Source: an uncultured Catenibacillus sp. (GTDB taxonomy: Bacteria; Bacillota; Clostridia; Lachnospirales; Lachnospiraceae). Taken from it: a stretch of DNA of 19,509 bases. Location: contig CAKRHR010000048.1 in NCBI GenBank assembly GCA_934339005.1, forward strand, positions 1 through 19,509, written 5' to 3'. Under the pieces are notes generated by a model, which saw nothing but the letters and a program-made list of their open reading frames with translations, made no database searches and was not told where the DNA came from. Below are positions 13,150 through 19,509 of this stretch, piece after piece. The position numbers were made by a program, and so were the translations under genes. Every line of letters starts with the position of its first letter. Positions within the stretch are counted from its first letter, which is position 1.

Positions 13150-14769
13150 TTACTGTGCTGCAAGCCATGCATCAAGCTGTTCCTGATATGCTGTCATCAA
13201 ATCGTCGATACCAGCCTGTTTCAATGCATTCTGGAAGTCTGTTAATGTAGATTCCCAGTTAGAACCAGCTGAACCACACTGAACAGAAGCAAGATACTGC
13301 TGTACTACATTGTAGCAAGCTGTTACTGTATTTTCAAGGCCTGTATTATCAAGCTGGAAACCAAAGTATTTTGAATGTTCTGTTGCATCTGTAGCTGCTT
13401 TCTGTTCTTCACGAGTTGTGATAGCACCTTCCCATGGAGTTACGATAAACTGGTTACCATAGAGGAAGTCGCCCTGATGATAAGAAACTGTATCACCTGT
13501 TACGCCATCTGGATATGTAGCATAACCATCATCACCCATGACCCAATCACGACCTTCAACACCGTATGTTAATGTGTTCATCAGATCCTGTGATGTATAA
13601 ACAAGGTTAAGGAACTTAATAGCTGCTTCAGGGTTCTTAGCTGTGATAGGAACACTGTAACCGAATTTTGTGATAGATGATGTGGAAATCATCATATCTG
13701 TAACCTTAATAGCTACAAATTCATGACCTGTAGAAGCTGTCATAGTTTCAAGGGAACCGCTTTCCTGCTGAACAACCTTAGCAGAACCAACTTCTGATTT
13801 AAGTAATGTATCGCCATAATCCTGTGCAGTAGCTGCATCTTTGTAGATAAGACCTTCGTCATACCATTTAGCTGTACGTTCTACCATTGACTTAAATTCA
13901 TCTGTAAAGTATTTACACTGAACTGTATCTGTATCAGGATCTGTTACAACGAGCTGATAACCATCACCAAGAATATCTACTGAACGGTTACCGGAGAACT
14001 CATCTGAACCATTCATAAATGCATTAGGATACATAACAGTACCCATCGCATCAGTATTAACCAAACCGCCGTAACCTGCGTTTACAACATCTTTCATGAT
14101 AGCTTCAACATCTGACCATGATTTAGCATTCTGGGCATCTTCAAGATGTCCTGTTTCTTCAAGAGCATCTTTACGGATACAAATGTTTTCAAATGCTGCG
14201 ATATCACGGTAGTTACCTACACCATAGATTGCGCCATTTAATGAACAACCATTAATCAAATCACCCTGGATTTCTTTAATATCCTGACCATATTTATCAA
14301 GGTATTCTGTGATATCCATGAGCTGTCCTGCACTTAAGAATGATGAATATGATGCACCAGGAATTGGTGTGAACATCATCAGATCCATATCATCGCCACC
14401 CTGGATTGCCATAGTTACCTGAGTACCGTATGAACCACCATCATACCACTGAAGATTAACATGTACGTTGATTTCTGATTCTGTGATTTCATTAACTTTT
14501 TCAACAATGCCTTCTGATACAGATGCATCAACTGGAGCAAGTGACATCAATGCTACTGTGATATCTGTCATCTCACCGTCACCGTCATCTTCATCTTCTT
14601 CGTCATCTGCTGCGTCAGCATCGTCTGCAGAGTTATCTGCTGCTGCAGTTGTGTCTGCTTTTGTGTTATTGTTGTCTGATGTGCCGCCTTCTGCCTTACC
14701 ACATCCGGCTGCTGCTGTCACAACCATACCCATTGCAAGTAACATGGCTGCAATTCTTTTTCCTACCAT
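13150..14769 (-). CDS. ABC transporter solute-binding lipoprotein, paralog 3
   Basis: A 539-residue lipoprotein very similar to paralog 2 and less so to paralog 1. The start ATG at 14767-14769 follows GAGGAGG by 9 bases. The signal peptide ends at Cys23 (AAGC), followed by an Asp/Ala/Glu-rich tether of about 40 residues, among the most acidic of the three. The core has NVHVNLQWYDGGSYGTQV, GGDDMDLMMFTPIPGASYSS and the C-terminal YFGFQLDNTGLENTVTACYN with a DDLMTAYQEQLDAW end. Its own promoter in front and a strong terminator behind make it a single-gene unit. Tandem, separately promoted binding proteins suggest ligand variants served by one permease, or different induction of the same uptake system. 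Confidence 0.93.
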   Translation of the reverse strand: MVGKRIAAMLLAMGMVVTAAAGCGKAEGGTSDNNNTKADTTAAADNSADDADAADDEEDEDDGDGEMTDITVALMSLAPVDASVSEGIVEKVNEITESEINVHVNLQWYDGGSYGTQVTMAIQGGDDMDLMMFTPIPGASYSSFLSAGQLMDITEYLDKYGQDIKEIQGDLINGCSLNGAIYGVGNYRDIAAFENICIRKDALEETGHLEDAQNAKSWSDVEAIMKDVVNAGYGGLVNTDAMGTVMYPNAFMNGSDEFSGNRSVDILGDGYQLVVTDPDTDTVQCKYFTDEFKSMVERTAKWYDEGLIYKDAATAQDYGDTLLKSEVGSAKVVQQESGSLETMTASTGHEFVAIKVTDMMISTSSITKFGYSVPITAKNPEAAIKFLNLVYTSQDLMNTLTYGVEGRDWVMGDDGYATYPDGVTGDTVSYHQGDFLYGNQFIVTPWEGAITTREEQKAATDATEHSKYFGFQLDNTGLENTVTACYNVVQQYLASVQCGSAGSNWESTLTDFQNALKQAGIDDLMTAYQEQLDAWLAAQ

Positions 14770-14790
14770 AATTTTGTGCCTCCTCTTTCC

Positions 14791-14821
14791 GAATCATCAC
14801 TCAATATCCCCCGGATGATTC
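14791..14821 (-). promoter_or_regulatory. Leader hairpin or operator upstream of paralog 3
   Basis: GAATCATC (14791-14798) and GATGATTC (14814-14821) with a 15-base spacer. The arms are identical to those before paralog 2, and the placement just upstream of the ribosome site is the same; the spacer sequence is not conserved. Confidence 0.6.
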
Positions 14822-14841
14822 TTTCGCTTTGTGATAGACAC

Positions 14842-14869
14842 ATTATAGGTCATATTGCATATTTTTGCA
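14842..14869 (-). promoter_or_regulatory. Promoter of solute-binding protein paralog 3
   Basis: On the minus strand a TATAAT (14847 to 14842) is preceded at 16 bases by TGCAAA (14869 to 14864), matching the paralog 2 promoter layout. The flanking sequence down to the leader hairpin (with a shared GTGAT and CATTATA block) is also conserved between the two. Confidence 0.65.
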
Positions 14870-14943
14870 TCTGTATTTATAACTTCTCACAGCACTTTTA
14901 CTTTGTATTTTTAAACTTCATTATTTTGTGCGAGTTTTTTGCA

Positions 14944-14965
14944 TAAAATATTTGCAAATATTTTA
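14944..14965. promoter_or_regulatory. 22-bp perfect palindrome upstream of the paralog 3 promoter
   Basis: The half-site TAAAATATTTG is followed at once by its exact complement. It lies about 100 bases upstream of the predicted -10, in a region where TTTGCA-type motifs recur. It is a candidate activator site, but AT-rich sequence can form such palindromes by chance. Confidence 0.35.
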
Positions 14966-14969
14966 ATAT

Positions 14970-15210
14970 GCAAATGCATTTTATCCTTTAATTTCACAAT
15001 TCCGACATATTTAGTCAGCATTTCGTTCAATATAACATGTATTTTTTTATTCTTTATACGCATTTTTACTATAAAAATATTATCATTTTCATGTCGCAGC
15101 ATATATTCATATAATATATATCACAAATCAGGCATCTTTATGCAAAATATACAGATACTTAATTTTGCTATTTTATATTATAATAATAATGCAGGTGTCA
15201 TAACCGCATA
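14970..15210. other. AT-rich intergenic stretch without recognised gene
   Basis: Between the upstream palindrome of paralog 3 and the terminator of the flavoprotein gene. I see only short random frames without ribosome sites and no RNA-gene pattern. Confidence 0.5.
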
Positions 15211-15269
15211 ATAAAAAGCACAGAAATCCGATAAAACAGTTTCCTGCCTTGACGAATTTCTGTGCTTTT
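15211..15269 (-). terminator. Intrinsic terminator of the FAD flavoprotein gene
   Basis: AAAAGCACAGAAAT (15214-15227) and ATTTCTGTGCTTTT (15256-15269) form a perfect 14-bp stem, 13 bases behind the stop codon. The distal side of the minus-strand transcript ends in a U-rich run (TTTTTATTAT), fitting a rho-independent stop. Confidence 0.88.
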
Positions 15270-15282
15270 AAAATTTTAATAA

Positions 15283-16737
15283 TTAATCTTCATCCTCAAC
15301 ATATTCTGCTGCGCTCATACCTGCGATACGACCACTGTTTACAGCGAAGCCCATGGAGTTACCTGGAAGTAAGAACATGTAGCTGTCGTCGTAAAGGTTA
15401 CAAGCATCTGCGCCTGCTGCGTAAAGACCTGGGATTGGTTCAAATTCTTTATCGCAAGCTTCACAGTTTTCGTTGATACGGATACCACCAACTGTACCAT
15501 ATCCGCCTGGGCGAACCTTAGCTGCGTAGTAAGGTGCTTTTGTTAATGGACGAAGGTACTGCTTTGGTTTGAAGAATTCTTCATCAACGCTGTCGCAGAA
15601 ATCATTGTATTCATCAACTGTATCTACAAGGTTTTCTTCATCGATACCTGTGATTTCAGCAAGTTCTTCAATGCTGTCTGCAATGAAAAGACCCTGGTTG
15701 CCGTTTTCTTTTGCCATCTTAACGCCTTCAAGGAAGTCAGATACATCTGGGTCCGGACGAACGAGGCTGACATTGTCAACACCATTTCTCATGTAGTATT
15801 TAGCGATAGAGCTATCGATGATACTGAATACTGTTCTGTTCTTCTGATGTGTAGCCACGTTAGAAAGGAATGTAGTATTCTGCATCTGTTCTTCGTTCAT
15901 AACACGTTTGCCGTGGAAGTTTACAAGAAGGTTAGGCTGCATAAAGATGTTAGCTACGCTGCCTGGAAGGTCATCGATACCTTCAACACTTGCTGCCTGT
16001 TCGATACGGACTGGTAAGTGGTCAGCGCCAGCTTCCCATGCCATCTTAAGACCATCACCCATGATACCTGGGATAGCAAAGTTGAACATATCTTCGCCAT
16101 GTTTGTAACCTGTTTCATCTAAGATGAACTGTTTGTTGCAGCCAGCACCACCTGTAGCGATGATAGCAGCTTTACAGTTTACTTTGATTTCGTTGCCGTC
16201 TTTGTCTACAGCAAGAACGCCGCAAACTTTGCCATCTTCATCTTTGATAATAGATTTACCAGGTGTTTCGAATAAGAATTCAACACCAAGTTCCTGAGCA
16301 CGGGCAAATAAAGCTTTGTTCATAAATGAAGCAGCTCTAGGTCCGATACCCTGGTCTGTCTTAACGATGTGCCATGTAGCTTCTGACTTAGGGAAGTAAC
16401 GGAATGCTCCTTCGAATTCAACGCCCATATCTTCAAGCCATTCAATTGTTTCTGCAGACTGTTCAAAATAACGTTTTACAAGTCTTGCATCTACATTGTA
16501 ATGTGTGTATTCCATGAACATATTGAAAGCTTTTTCTACGCTGATTTCAATCATGTTCTGTTTCTGGTATTTTGTACCGATACCAAGAGGGCCCATACCC
16601 ATATTGGCTGCACCGCCGACACCGGCTGCTTTTTCAAGTACAAGTACTTCTGCGCCATCTTCTGCTGCCTGAACTGCTGCTGCAAGACCTGAAGGGCCGG
16701 CTGCAACAACACAAACCTGAGTTGTATACTCTTTCAT
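15283..16737 (-). CDS. FAD_binding_2 family flavoprotein (fumarate reductase/ene-reductase-like), cytosolic
   Basis: A 484-residue flavoprotein of the fumarate-reductase/KstD superfamily. Seen are the N-terminal FAD fold (CVVAAGPSGLAAAVQAA, then VLVLEK near 35; the first Gly of GxGxxG is Ala12), the GGAANMG segment, AIIATGGAG at 191-199, the KRVMNEE segment at 277-283 that matches the catalytic-Arg region, GGYGTVGGIRIN at 411-422 and GLYAAGADA at 437-445. It has no signal, haem or FMN_bind domain. Two residues used by fumarate reductases look absent: the H-T-M-G-G histidine is Tyr413 context, and the C-terminal substrate Arg is replaced in YMFLLPGN. Reduction of a C=C bond in a non-fumarate substrate is therefore more likely than fumarate respiration. 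It is 153 bases behind the FMN reductase gene, probably its electron donor partner. Start after AAAGGAG. Confidence 0.87.
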   Translation of the reverse strand: MKEYTTQVCVVAAGPSGLAAAVQAAEDGAEVLVLEKAAGVGGAANMGMGPLGIGTKYQKQNMIEISVEKAFNMFMEYTHYNVDARLVKRYFEQSAETIEWLEDMGVEFEGAFRYFPKSEATWHIVKTDQGIGPRAASFMNKALFARAQELGVEFLFETPGKSIIKDEDGKVCGVLAVDKDGNEIKVNCKAAIIATGGAGCNKQFILDETGYKHGEDMFNFAIPGIMGDGLKMAWEAGADHLPVRIEQAASVEGIDDLPGSVANIFMQPNLLVNFHGKRVMNEEQMQNTTFLSNVATHQKNRTVFSIIDSSIAKYYMRNGVDNVSLVRPDPDVSDFLEGVKMAKENGNQGLFIADSIEELAEITGIDEENLVDTVDEYNDFCDSVDEEFFKPKQYLRPLTKAPYYAAKVRPGGYGTVGGIRINENCEACDKEFEPIPGLYAAGADACNLYDDSYMFLLPGNSMGFAVNSGRIAGMSAAEYVEDED

Positions 16738-16794
16738 CTTTATATACTCCTTTCAATTAACGATGCTTCTGTCTTAAATCAGCCCTGACACAAA

Positions 16795-16881
16795 TCACAG
16801 TCTTAAAATCACTCTCTGAATGAAATCTTCGTCTGTGATGGCTGTGTCAAATACTGCATGTTCACAAAAATGCATCGGCAT
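16795..16881 (-). CDS. Possible 28-residue small ORF between the two redox genes
   Basis: Beginning 9 bases after the FMN reductase stop is an ATG with AGGA at suitable distance, encoding 28 residues (MPMHFCEHAVFDTAITDE, then DFIQRVILRL). The protein has an acidic middle and an amphipathic end. Nothing similar comes to mind. It could be a genuine small protein, a remnant, or chance; a conserved frame in related genomes would decide. Confidence 0.25.
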   Translation of the reverse strand: MPMHFCEHAVFDTAITDEDFIQRVILRL

Positions 16882-16890
16882 TAACAAATC

Positions 16891-17844
16891 CTATTCGTAT
16901 GTATTTTCAAATTCATTGAACGGTTTTAAAAGTACTGGAAGTGTATCTTTGTTTTCCTGAAGTTTAGGAATGATGACATCCATCATGCTGCGGATTTCAT
17001 AGTGATGTTCCCAAAGACCATCAATTTTGCCACGGGCACGTTTTTTCTGAGCTTCAGAAAATTCAACCTTCACTTTGTCACCATCAATGCTTAATTTACC
17101 TTCAATACCACAAACAGGACATTCAACTGTTGTCGTACCGTTTAATGAGATAAATTTGTTGTGGCATACAGGACAAACACCTTCTTCGCCATACCATGTC
17201 ACATCTTCCGGTGCAAGTGGCTGGCTTTCTACAAGGTGTTTTCCAAGACCGTAAATCTTGTCCATGAATGGAGGATCAAGTACAGGATTTGTACGACGTC
17301 CCATATCATATGCATTAATCTGACCAACTGGTACCATACATGTAGAAATACCAAAGAGTGCCATGTTAGGCAGACCAAGTGATGTCCAGTTTTCTGTGAT
17401 TGCACCACCAACAGATACATAAGCTACCTTAGGGCGTTTGAAGATTCTTTCGTCTAACATTTCTTCTGCACCCTGTTCGATACGTTTGTTCTGTTCTGCT
17501 GTAGCAGAAGCAAGATCATGTGCTGCACCGAAACGGCCAACAAAGTTGATAAGCTGACCTGTAGGCATAATAGAATATACAGGTGCTACAACGATGATAG
17601 CATCAGCGTTTAATACATCATTTTCAAGTTCAAGATAATCGTCCTTTAAAATACAACGAATCTGTTTACCTTTGTCGCGAAGTGCTGAACATGCACCACA
17701 ACCTTTGCAGTGGTCAATTCTCATATCCATTGTGTTGACAAACTTTACTTCTGCACCTGCCTCTTTAGCTGCAAATAAAGCCTGTTTTGCGATAATATCG
17801 CAGTTTTTTCCTTTTCGTCCAAAAGAAATACCTAATACTTTCAT
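16891..17844 (-). CDS. Flavodoxin-fold NAD(P)H:FMN reductase with Cys cluster and zinc-ribbon domain
   Basis: A 317-residue protein. Residues 1-200 form a NADPH-dependent FMN reductase/iron-sulfur flavoprotein fold: ISFGRKGKNCDII (FMN phosphate loop, residues 6-18) and APVYSIMPTGQL (87-98). Between them Cys46, 49, 52 and 64 form a C-x2-C-x2-C-x11-C cluster like that of iron-sulfur flavoproteins, suited to a 4Fe-4S centre. Residues 224-245 carry CPVC and CPVC pairs, a zinc-ribbon that is an addition to the usual family architecture. A charged C-terminal helix region follows. It likely takes electrons from NAD(P)H or ferredoxin to reduce the FAD flavoprotein encoded next, as in flavin-reductase/ene-reductase pairs such as HcrA-HcrB; the pairing is inference. 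The start has a GGAGGG site. Confidence 0.87.
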   Translation of the reverse strand: MKVLGISFGRKGKNCDIIAKQALFAAKEAGAEVKFVNTMDMRIDHCKGCGACSALRDKGKQIRCILKDDYLELENDVLNADAIIVVAPVYSIMPTGQLINFVGRFGAAHDLASATAEQNKRIEQGAEEMLDERIFKRPKVAYVSVGGAITENWTSLGLPNMALFGISTCMVPVGQINAYDMGRRTNPVLDPPFMDKIYGLGKHLVESQPLAPEDVTWYGEEGVCPVCHNKFISLNGTTTVECPVCGIEGKLSIDGDKVKVEFSEAQKKRARGKIDGLWEHHYEIRSMMDVIIPKLQENKDTLPVLLKPFNEFENTYE

Positions 17845-17962
17845 CCTTTTCCCTCCTGATTTTTCTTTGAAGTATTATTTACAAATTTCAAACACATGAA
17901 GTTTTTCAATCCTCTATGCGTCAAAACTTCTCATTTTATAAGATGCTCCATAAATACCTTAT

Positions 17963-17990
17963 AGTATACTTTTTCGAATTAGAAGGTCAT
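17963..17990 (-). promoter_or_regulatory. Candidate promoter of the FMN reductase/flavoprotein operon
   Basis: On the minus strand TATACT (17968 to 17963) with ATGACC (17990 to 17985) 16 bases upstream gives a moderate sigma-A promoter about 120 bases before the start codon. The -35 lies in the spacer of an inverted repeat, which supports regulated use. Confidence 0.5.
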
Positions 17991-18009
17991 TATCAGTACT
18001 TTCTAATTC
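17976..18009. promoter_or_regulatory. Candidate operator: GAATTAGAA-N16-TTCTAATTC
   Basis: Perfect 9-bp inverted repeat (17976-17984 and 18001-18009) around the putative -35 of the redox operon. The geometry fits binding by a dimer that blocks RNA polymerase, possibly a MarR or TetR-type regulator; the class is a guess. Confidence 0.5.
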
Positions 18010-18053
18010 ATTTTACCAGAGCAATGTCAGATAATCTATATCGGATATGACCT

Positions 18054-18704
18054 TTAGTCCTCCTCAATCATATCCTTTTTTGCCTCCCGTTCAAGTTCTT
18101 CAGGTGTCATGTACTTTTTGAATACACGTTCCATAACCTCTGTCATCAGCCATACAATAACTGCCGGCAGAACAATCATCGTAATCGGAAGCATCATCAT
18201 ACATGCCACACCAACTGCCGCAATCAATAAAATCAAAATGGATGTACCGGCATGCTTAATCATCAGAATGCTGGCATTTTTCATGATATTCTTCAATGAA
18301 TTCGTAAATCTTGCGATGGAACCAAGAACCCATACGGCAAACAAAAATAAGAAAATTCCAAGCACATAGAAGAATACATAAGTGTTACCAAATGCTGCAC
18401 CCTCAGCCACAACTTCTTTCAAAATCCATACATCGCAGACAAACATGAGTGCAATCAATGTAATCACAACACCAAATGGACAGCTCTGTTTAAAGCAGCG
18501 CTTGAAGCATTGAAAATACTCTTTGATCGGATAACTCAAATCATGTCTTAATGTCTTTTGAATCGAATAACTGAGTGATGTAAATGCCGGTCCAATCGTA
18601 ATCACCGGAACACAGCAAATCAAAAAAATCATATTGAGCAGCAACAGATACATAATCTTGCGGAGCACCTCCATCAGCGGTCCGTCTGGTCTGAATATAT
18701 TCAT
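18054..18704 (-). CDS. YesL family membrane protein (DUF624)
   Basis: A 216-residue integral membrane protein with about four to five hydrophobic segments (near 16-38, 72-95, 100-130, 148-190) and a charged C-terminal tail ending in a Glu/Asp/Lys stretch (YMTPEELEREAKKDM). The N-terminal RPDGPL-type start, the CCVPVITIGPAFTSLSY phrase at about 30-46 and the YPIKEYFQCFKRCFKQS segment are characteristic of YesL/DUF624. Members are usually encoded next to LplB/YtcP-type sugar ABC transporters, where they are thought to assist the transporter; the exact role is unknown. Here it follows such a permease gene but has its own promoter. Start ATG at 18702-18704 with AAAGGAGG at about 10-11 bases. Confidence 0.9.
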   Translation of the reverse strand: MNIFRPDGPLMEVLRKIMYLLLLNMIFLICCVPVITIGPAFTSLSYSIQKTLRHDLSYPIKEYFQCFKRCFKQSCPFGVVITLIALMFVCDVWILKEVVAEGAAFGNTYVFFYVLGIFLFLFAVWVLGSIARFTNSLKNIMKNASILMIKHAGTSILILLIAAVGVACMMMLPITMIVLPAVIVWLMTEVMERVFKKYMTPEELEREAKKDMIEED

Positions 18705-18808
18705 ATGGATATGTCCTCCTTTAATATCTCATTTTCTACAGTCAATATCTTTTCAAATCAACTTTCTCCCAAATATTTATCTGTAAAAAGCAACATTTAA
18801 TCTTTTTT

Positions 18809-18837
18809 ATCATAGCACATCAAACCACCCCGGTCAA
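18809..18837 (-). promoter_or_regulatory. Sigma-A promoter of the YesL gene
   Basis: On the minus strand TTGACC (18837 to 18832), a 17-base spacer and TATGAT (18814 to 18809) form the best consensus promoter in the window. It lies about 105 bases before the start codon, so the gene can be transcribed apart from the upstream permease. Confidence 0.75.
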
Positions 18838-18911
18838 AACTTCTTTTGCCGCTAATAAGTTGCACGAAATGGTTGCTGTAACACTACAAAATTCTATGGC
18901 TTATACTAAAT

Positions 18912-18969
18912 CAGGGTACAGCATGTCAAACCCAGGAACAGCGTCCCTGTTCCAACATACTATACCCTG
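18912..18969. repeat. Branched inverted-repeat element behind the YtcP-type permease gene
   Basis: An outer stem (CAGGGTACAGCATG at 18912-18925 with 18956-18969, two mismatches in 14) encloses a perfect hairpin GGAACAG (18935-18941) and CTGTTCC (18947-18953). It sits 36 bases behind the permease stop. It may act as a transcript end or be a dispersed REP-like repeat; no clear U tract follows. Confidence 0.55.
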
Positions 18970-19005
18970 TTTAATTCTGTATTGTTCAGTTATATCTTTA
19001 CTGCA

Positions 19006-19509
19006 TCATTCCTTAACGCCGCCAAGTGCGATACCGGCAACGAATGCTTTCTGGAAGAATGGGTAAAGAATCATGATTGGGATAACACCGATAACAGCCA
19101 TCGCCATACGGATAGATGAACTTGGCATCTTCGCAACTGTTGCTGCGGCATCCGCTGTATTGGACATTGATGACAACGCACTGATGTTATCGATAATACT
19201 CTTCAGGAACTGCTGCAGTGAGTACATACCAGTATCACTGATGTAGTACAGACCGTTTGTCCAGTCATTCCAGTATCCCAGACCAACCATCAGACCGATT
19301 GTAGCAAGGATTGGCAGTGACAGTGGAAGTACAACCTTGAAGTAGATATAAAGCTCGCCCGCACCATCGATTTTGGCAGCTTCTACAAGTGCCGGATGGA
19401 TGTTGGATGCGAAGTTGTTCTTATACAAAATAATATAGAAACCATTGAACAGCAATGTTGGGAAAATCAATGCCCAGATTGTGTTCTTGATATGGAAATA
19501 CTGTGACCA
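19006..19509 (-). CDS. YtcP/AraQ-type sugar ABC transporter permease, C-terminal part (partial)
   Basis: Open to the right edge; 167 residues are visible, the frame continuing beyond the internal Met at 19470 with WSQYFHIKNTIWA. The EAA-loop region is clear: PALVEAAKIDGAGELYIYFKVVLPLSLPILAT, followed by a helix and YWNDWTNGLYYISD, SLQQFLKSI, and the C-terminal FFQKAFVAGIALGGVKE, all typical of YtcP/LplC/AraQ permeases. The EAA loop docks on the ATPase subunit. It would pair with an LplB-type permease; the one at the left edge of the window is not necessarily its partner. The N-terminal membrane segments are outside the window. Confidence 0.95.
   Translation of the reverse strand, partial: WSQYFHIKNTIWALIFPTLLFNGFYIILYKNNFASNIHPALVEAAKIDGAGELYIYFKVVLPLSLPILATIGLMVGLGYWNDWTNGLYYISDTGMYSLQQFLKSIIDNISALSSMSNTADAAATVAKMPSSSIRMAMAVIGVIPIMILYPFFQKAFVAGIALGGVKE

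Noticed and set aside
15283..16737. Respiratory fumarate reductase or succinate dehydrogenase subunit
   Set aside because: No iron-sulfur or membrane subunit genes nearby, no secretion signal or haem domain, and substrate-binding residues differ.
1..19509. CRISPR arrays, tRNA or rRNA genes
   Set aside because: No regularly spaced direct repeats, cloverleaf patterns or rRNA-like stretches were seen on either strand.

Overview
The window looks like an AT-rich Gram-positive anaerobe, most likely a gut clostridium of the Lachnospiraceae type. The reasons are strong AGGAGG-type ribosome sites, lipoprotein solute-binding proteins with Asp/Glu-rich tethers, LplB/YtcP-type sugar permeases, a YesL-family protein, and kinase/transacylase genes of the clostridial butyrate type. 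The taxon is an inference from gene style; no marker gene is present.

Layout. Every gene except one runs leftward (minus strand). At the right edge are the C-terminal part of a YtcP/AraQ-type sugar permease and a YesL (DUF624) membrane protein. Next come an iron-sulfur/zinc-ribbon flavodoxin-type FMN reductase and a FAD_binding_2 flavoprotein, probably one redox unit. Two tandem, closely related solute-binding lipoproteins follow, each apparently with its own near-identical promoter and leader hairpin. A rightward SulP anion transporter stands alone, with a MITE-like insertion in its leader and a strong terminator behind it. To its left is a compact leftward operon, about 8.75 kb down to the left edge: acyl carrier protein, CocE/NonD alpha/beta hydrolase, phosphate acetyl/butyryltransferase, butyrate kinase, a second divergent acyl carrier protein, the small and large subunits of a C-glycoside deglycosidase (DgpB/DgpC, CarB/CarC type), a third solute-binding protein, and an LplB-type permease with an unusual N-terminal membrane extension (cut by the window edge).

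How it may work. The solute-binding proteins and permeases import a sugar or glycoside. The DgpB/DgpC-like pair suggests cleavage of a C-C (or C-O) glycosidic bond in a 3-oxo-glycoside. The novel part is that this pair sits in one transcription unit with two carrier proteins, a hydrolase and a PTA/BUK pair. The operon may therefore shuttle an acyl group between acyl-ACP, acyl phosphate and free acid plus ATP, in either direction. The separate FMN-reductase/FAD-flavoprotein pair has the same two partner types as hydroxycinnamate (HcrA/HcrB-type) reductases and could reduce an aglycone double bond. No DgpA-type Gfo/Idh/MocA oxidoreductase and no transcription regulator gene is visible here. The pathway as a whole is inference; the family assignments are well supported by sequence motifs.
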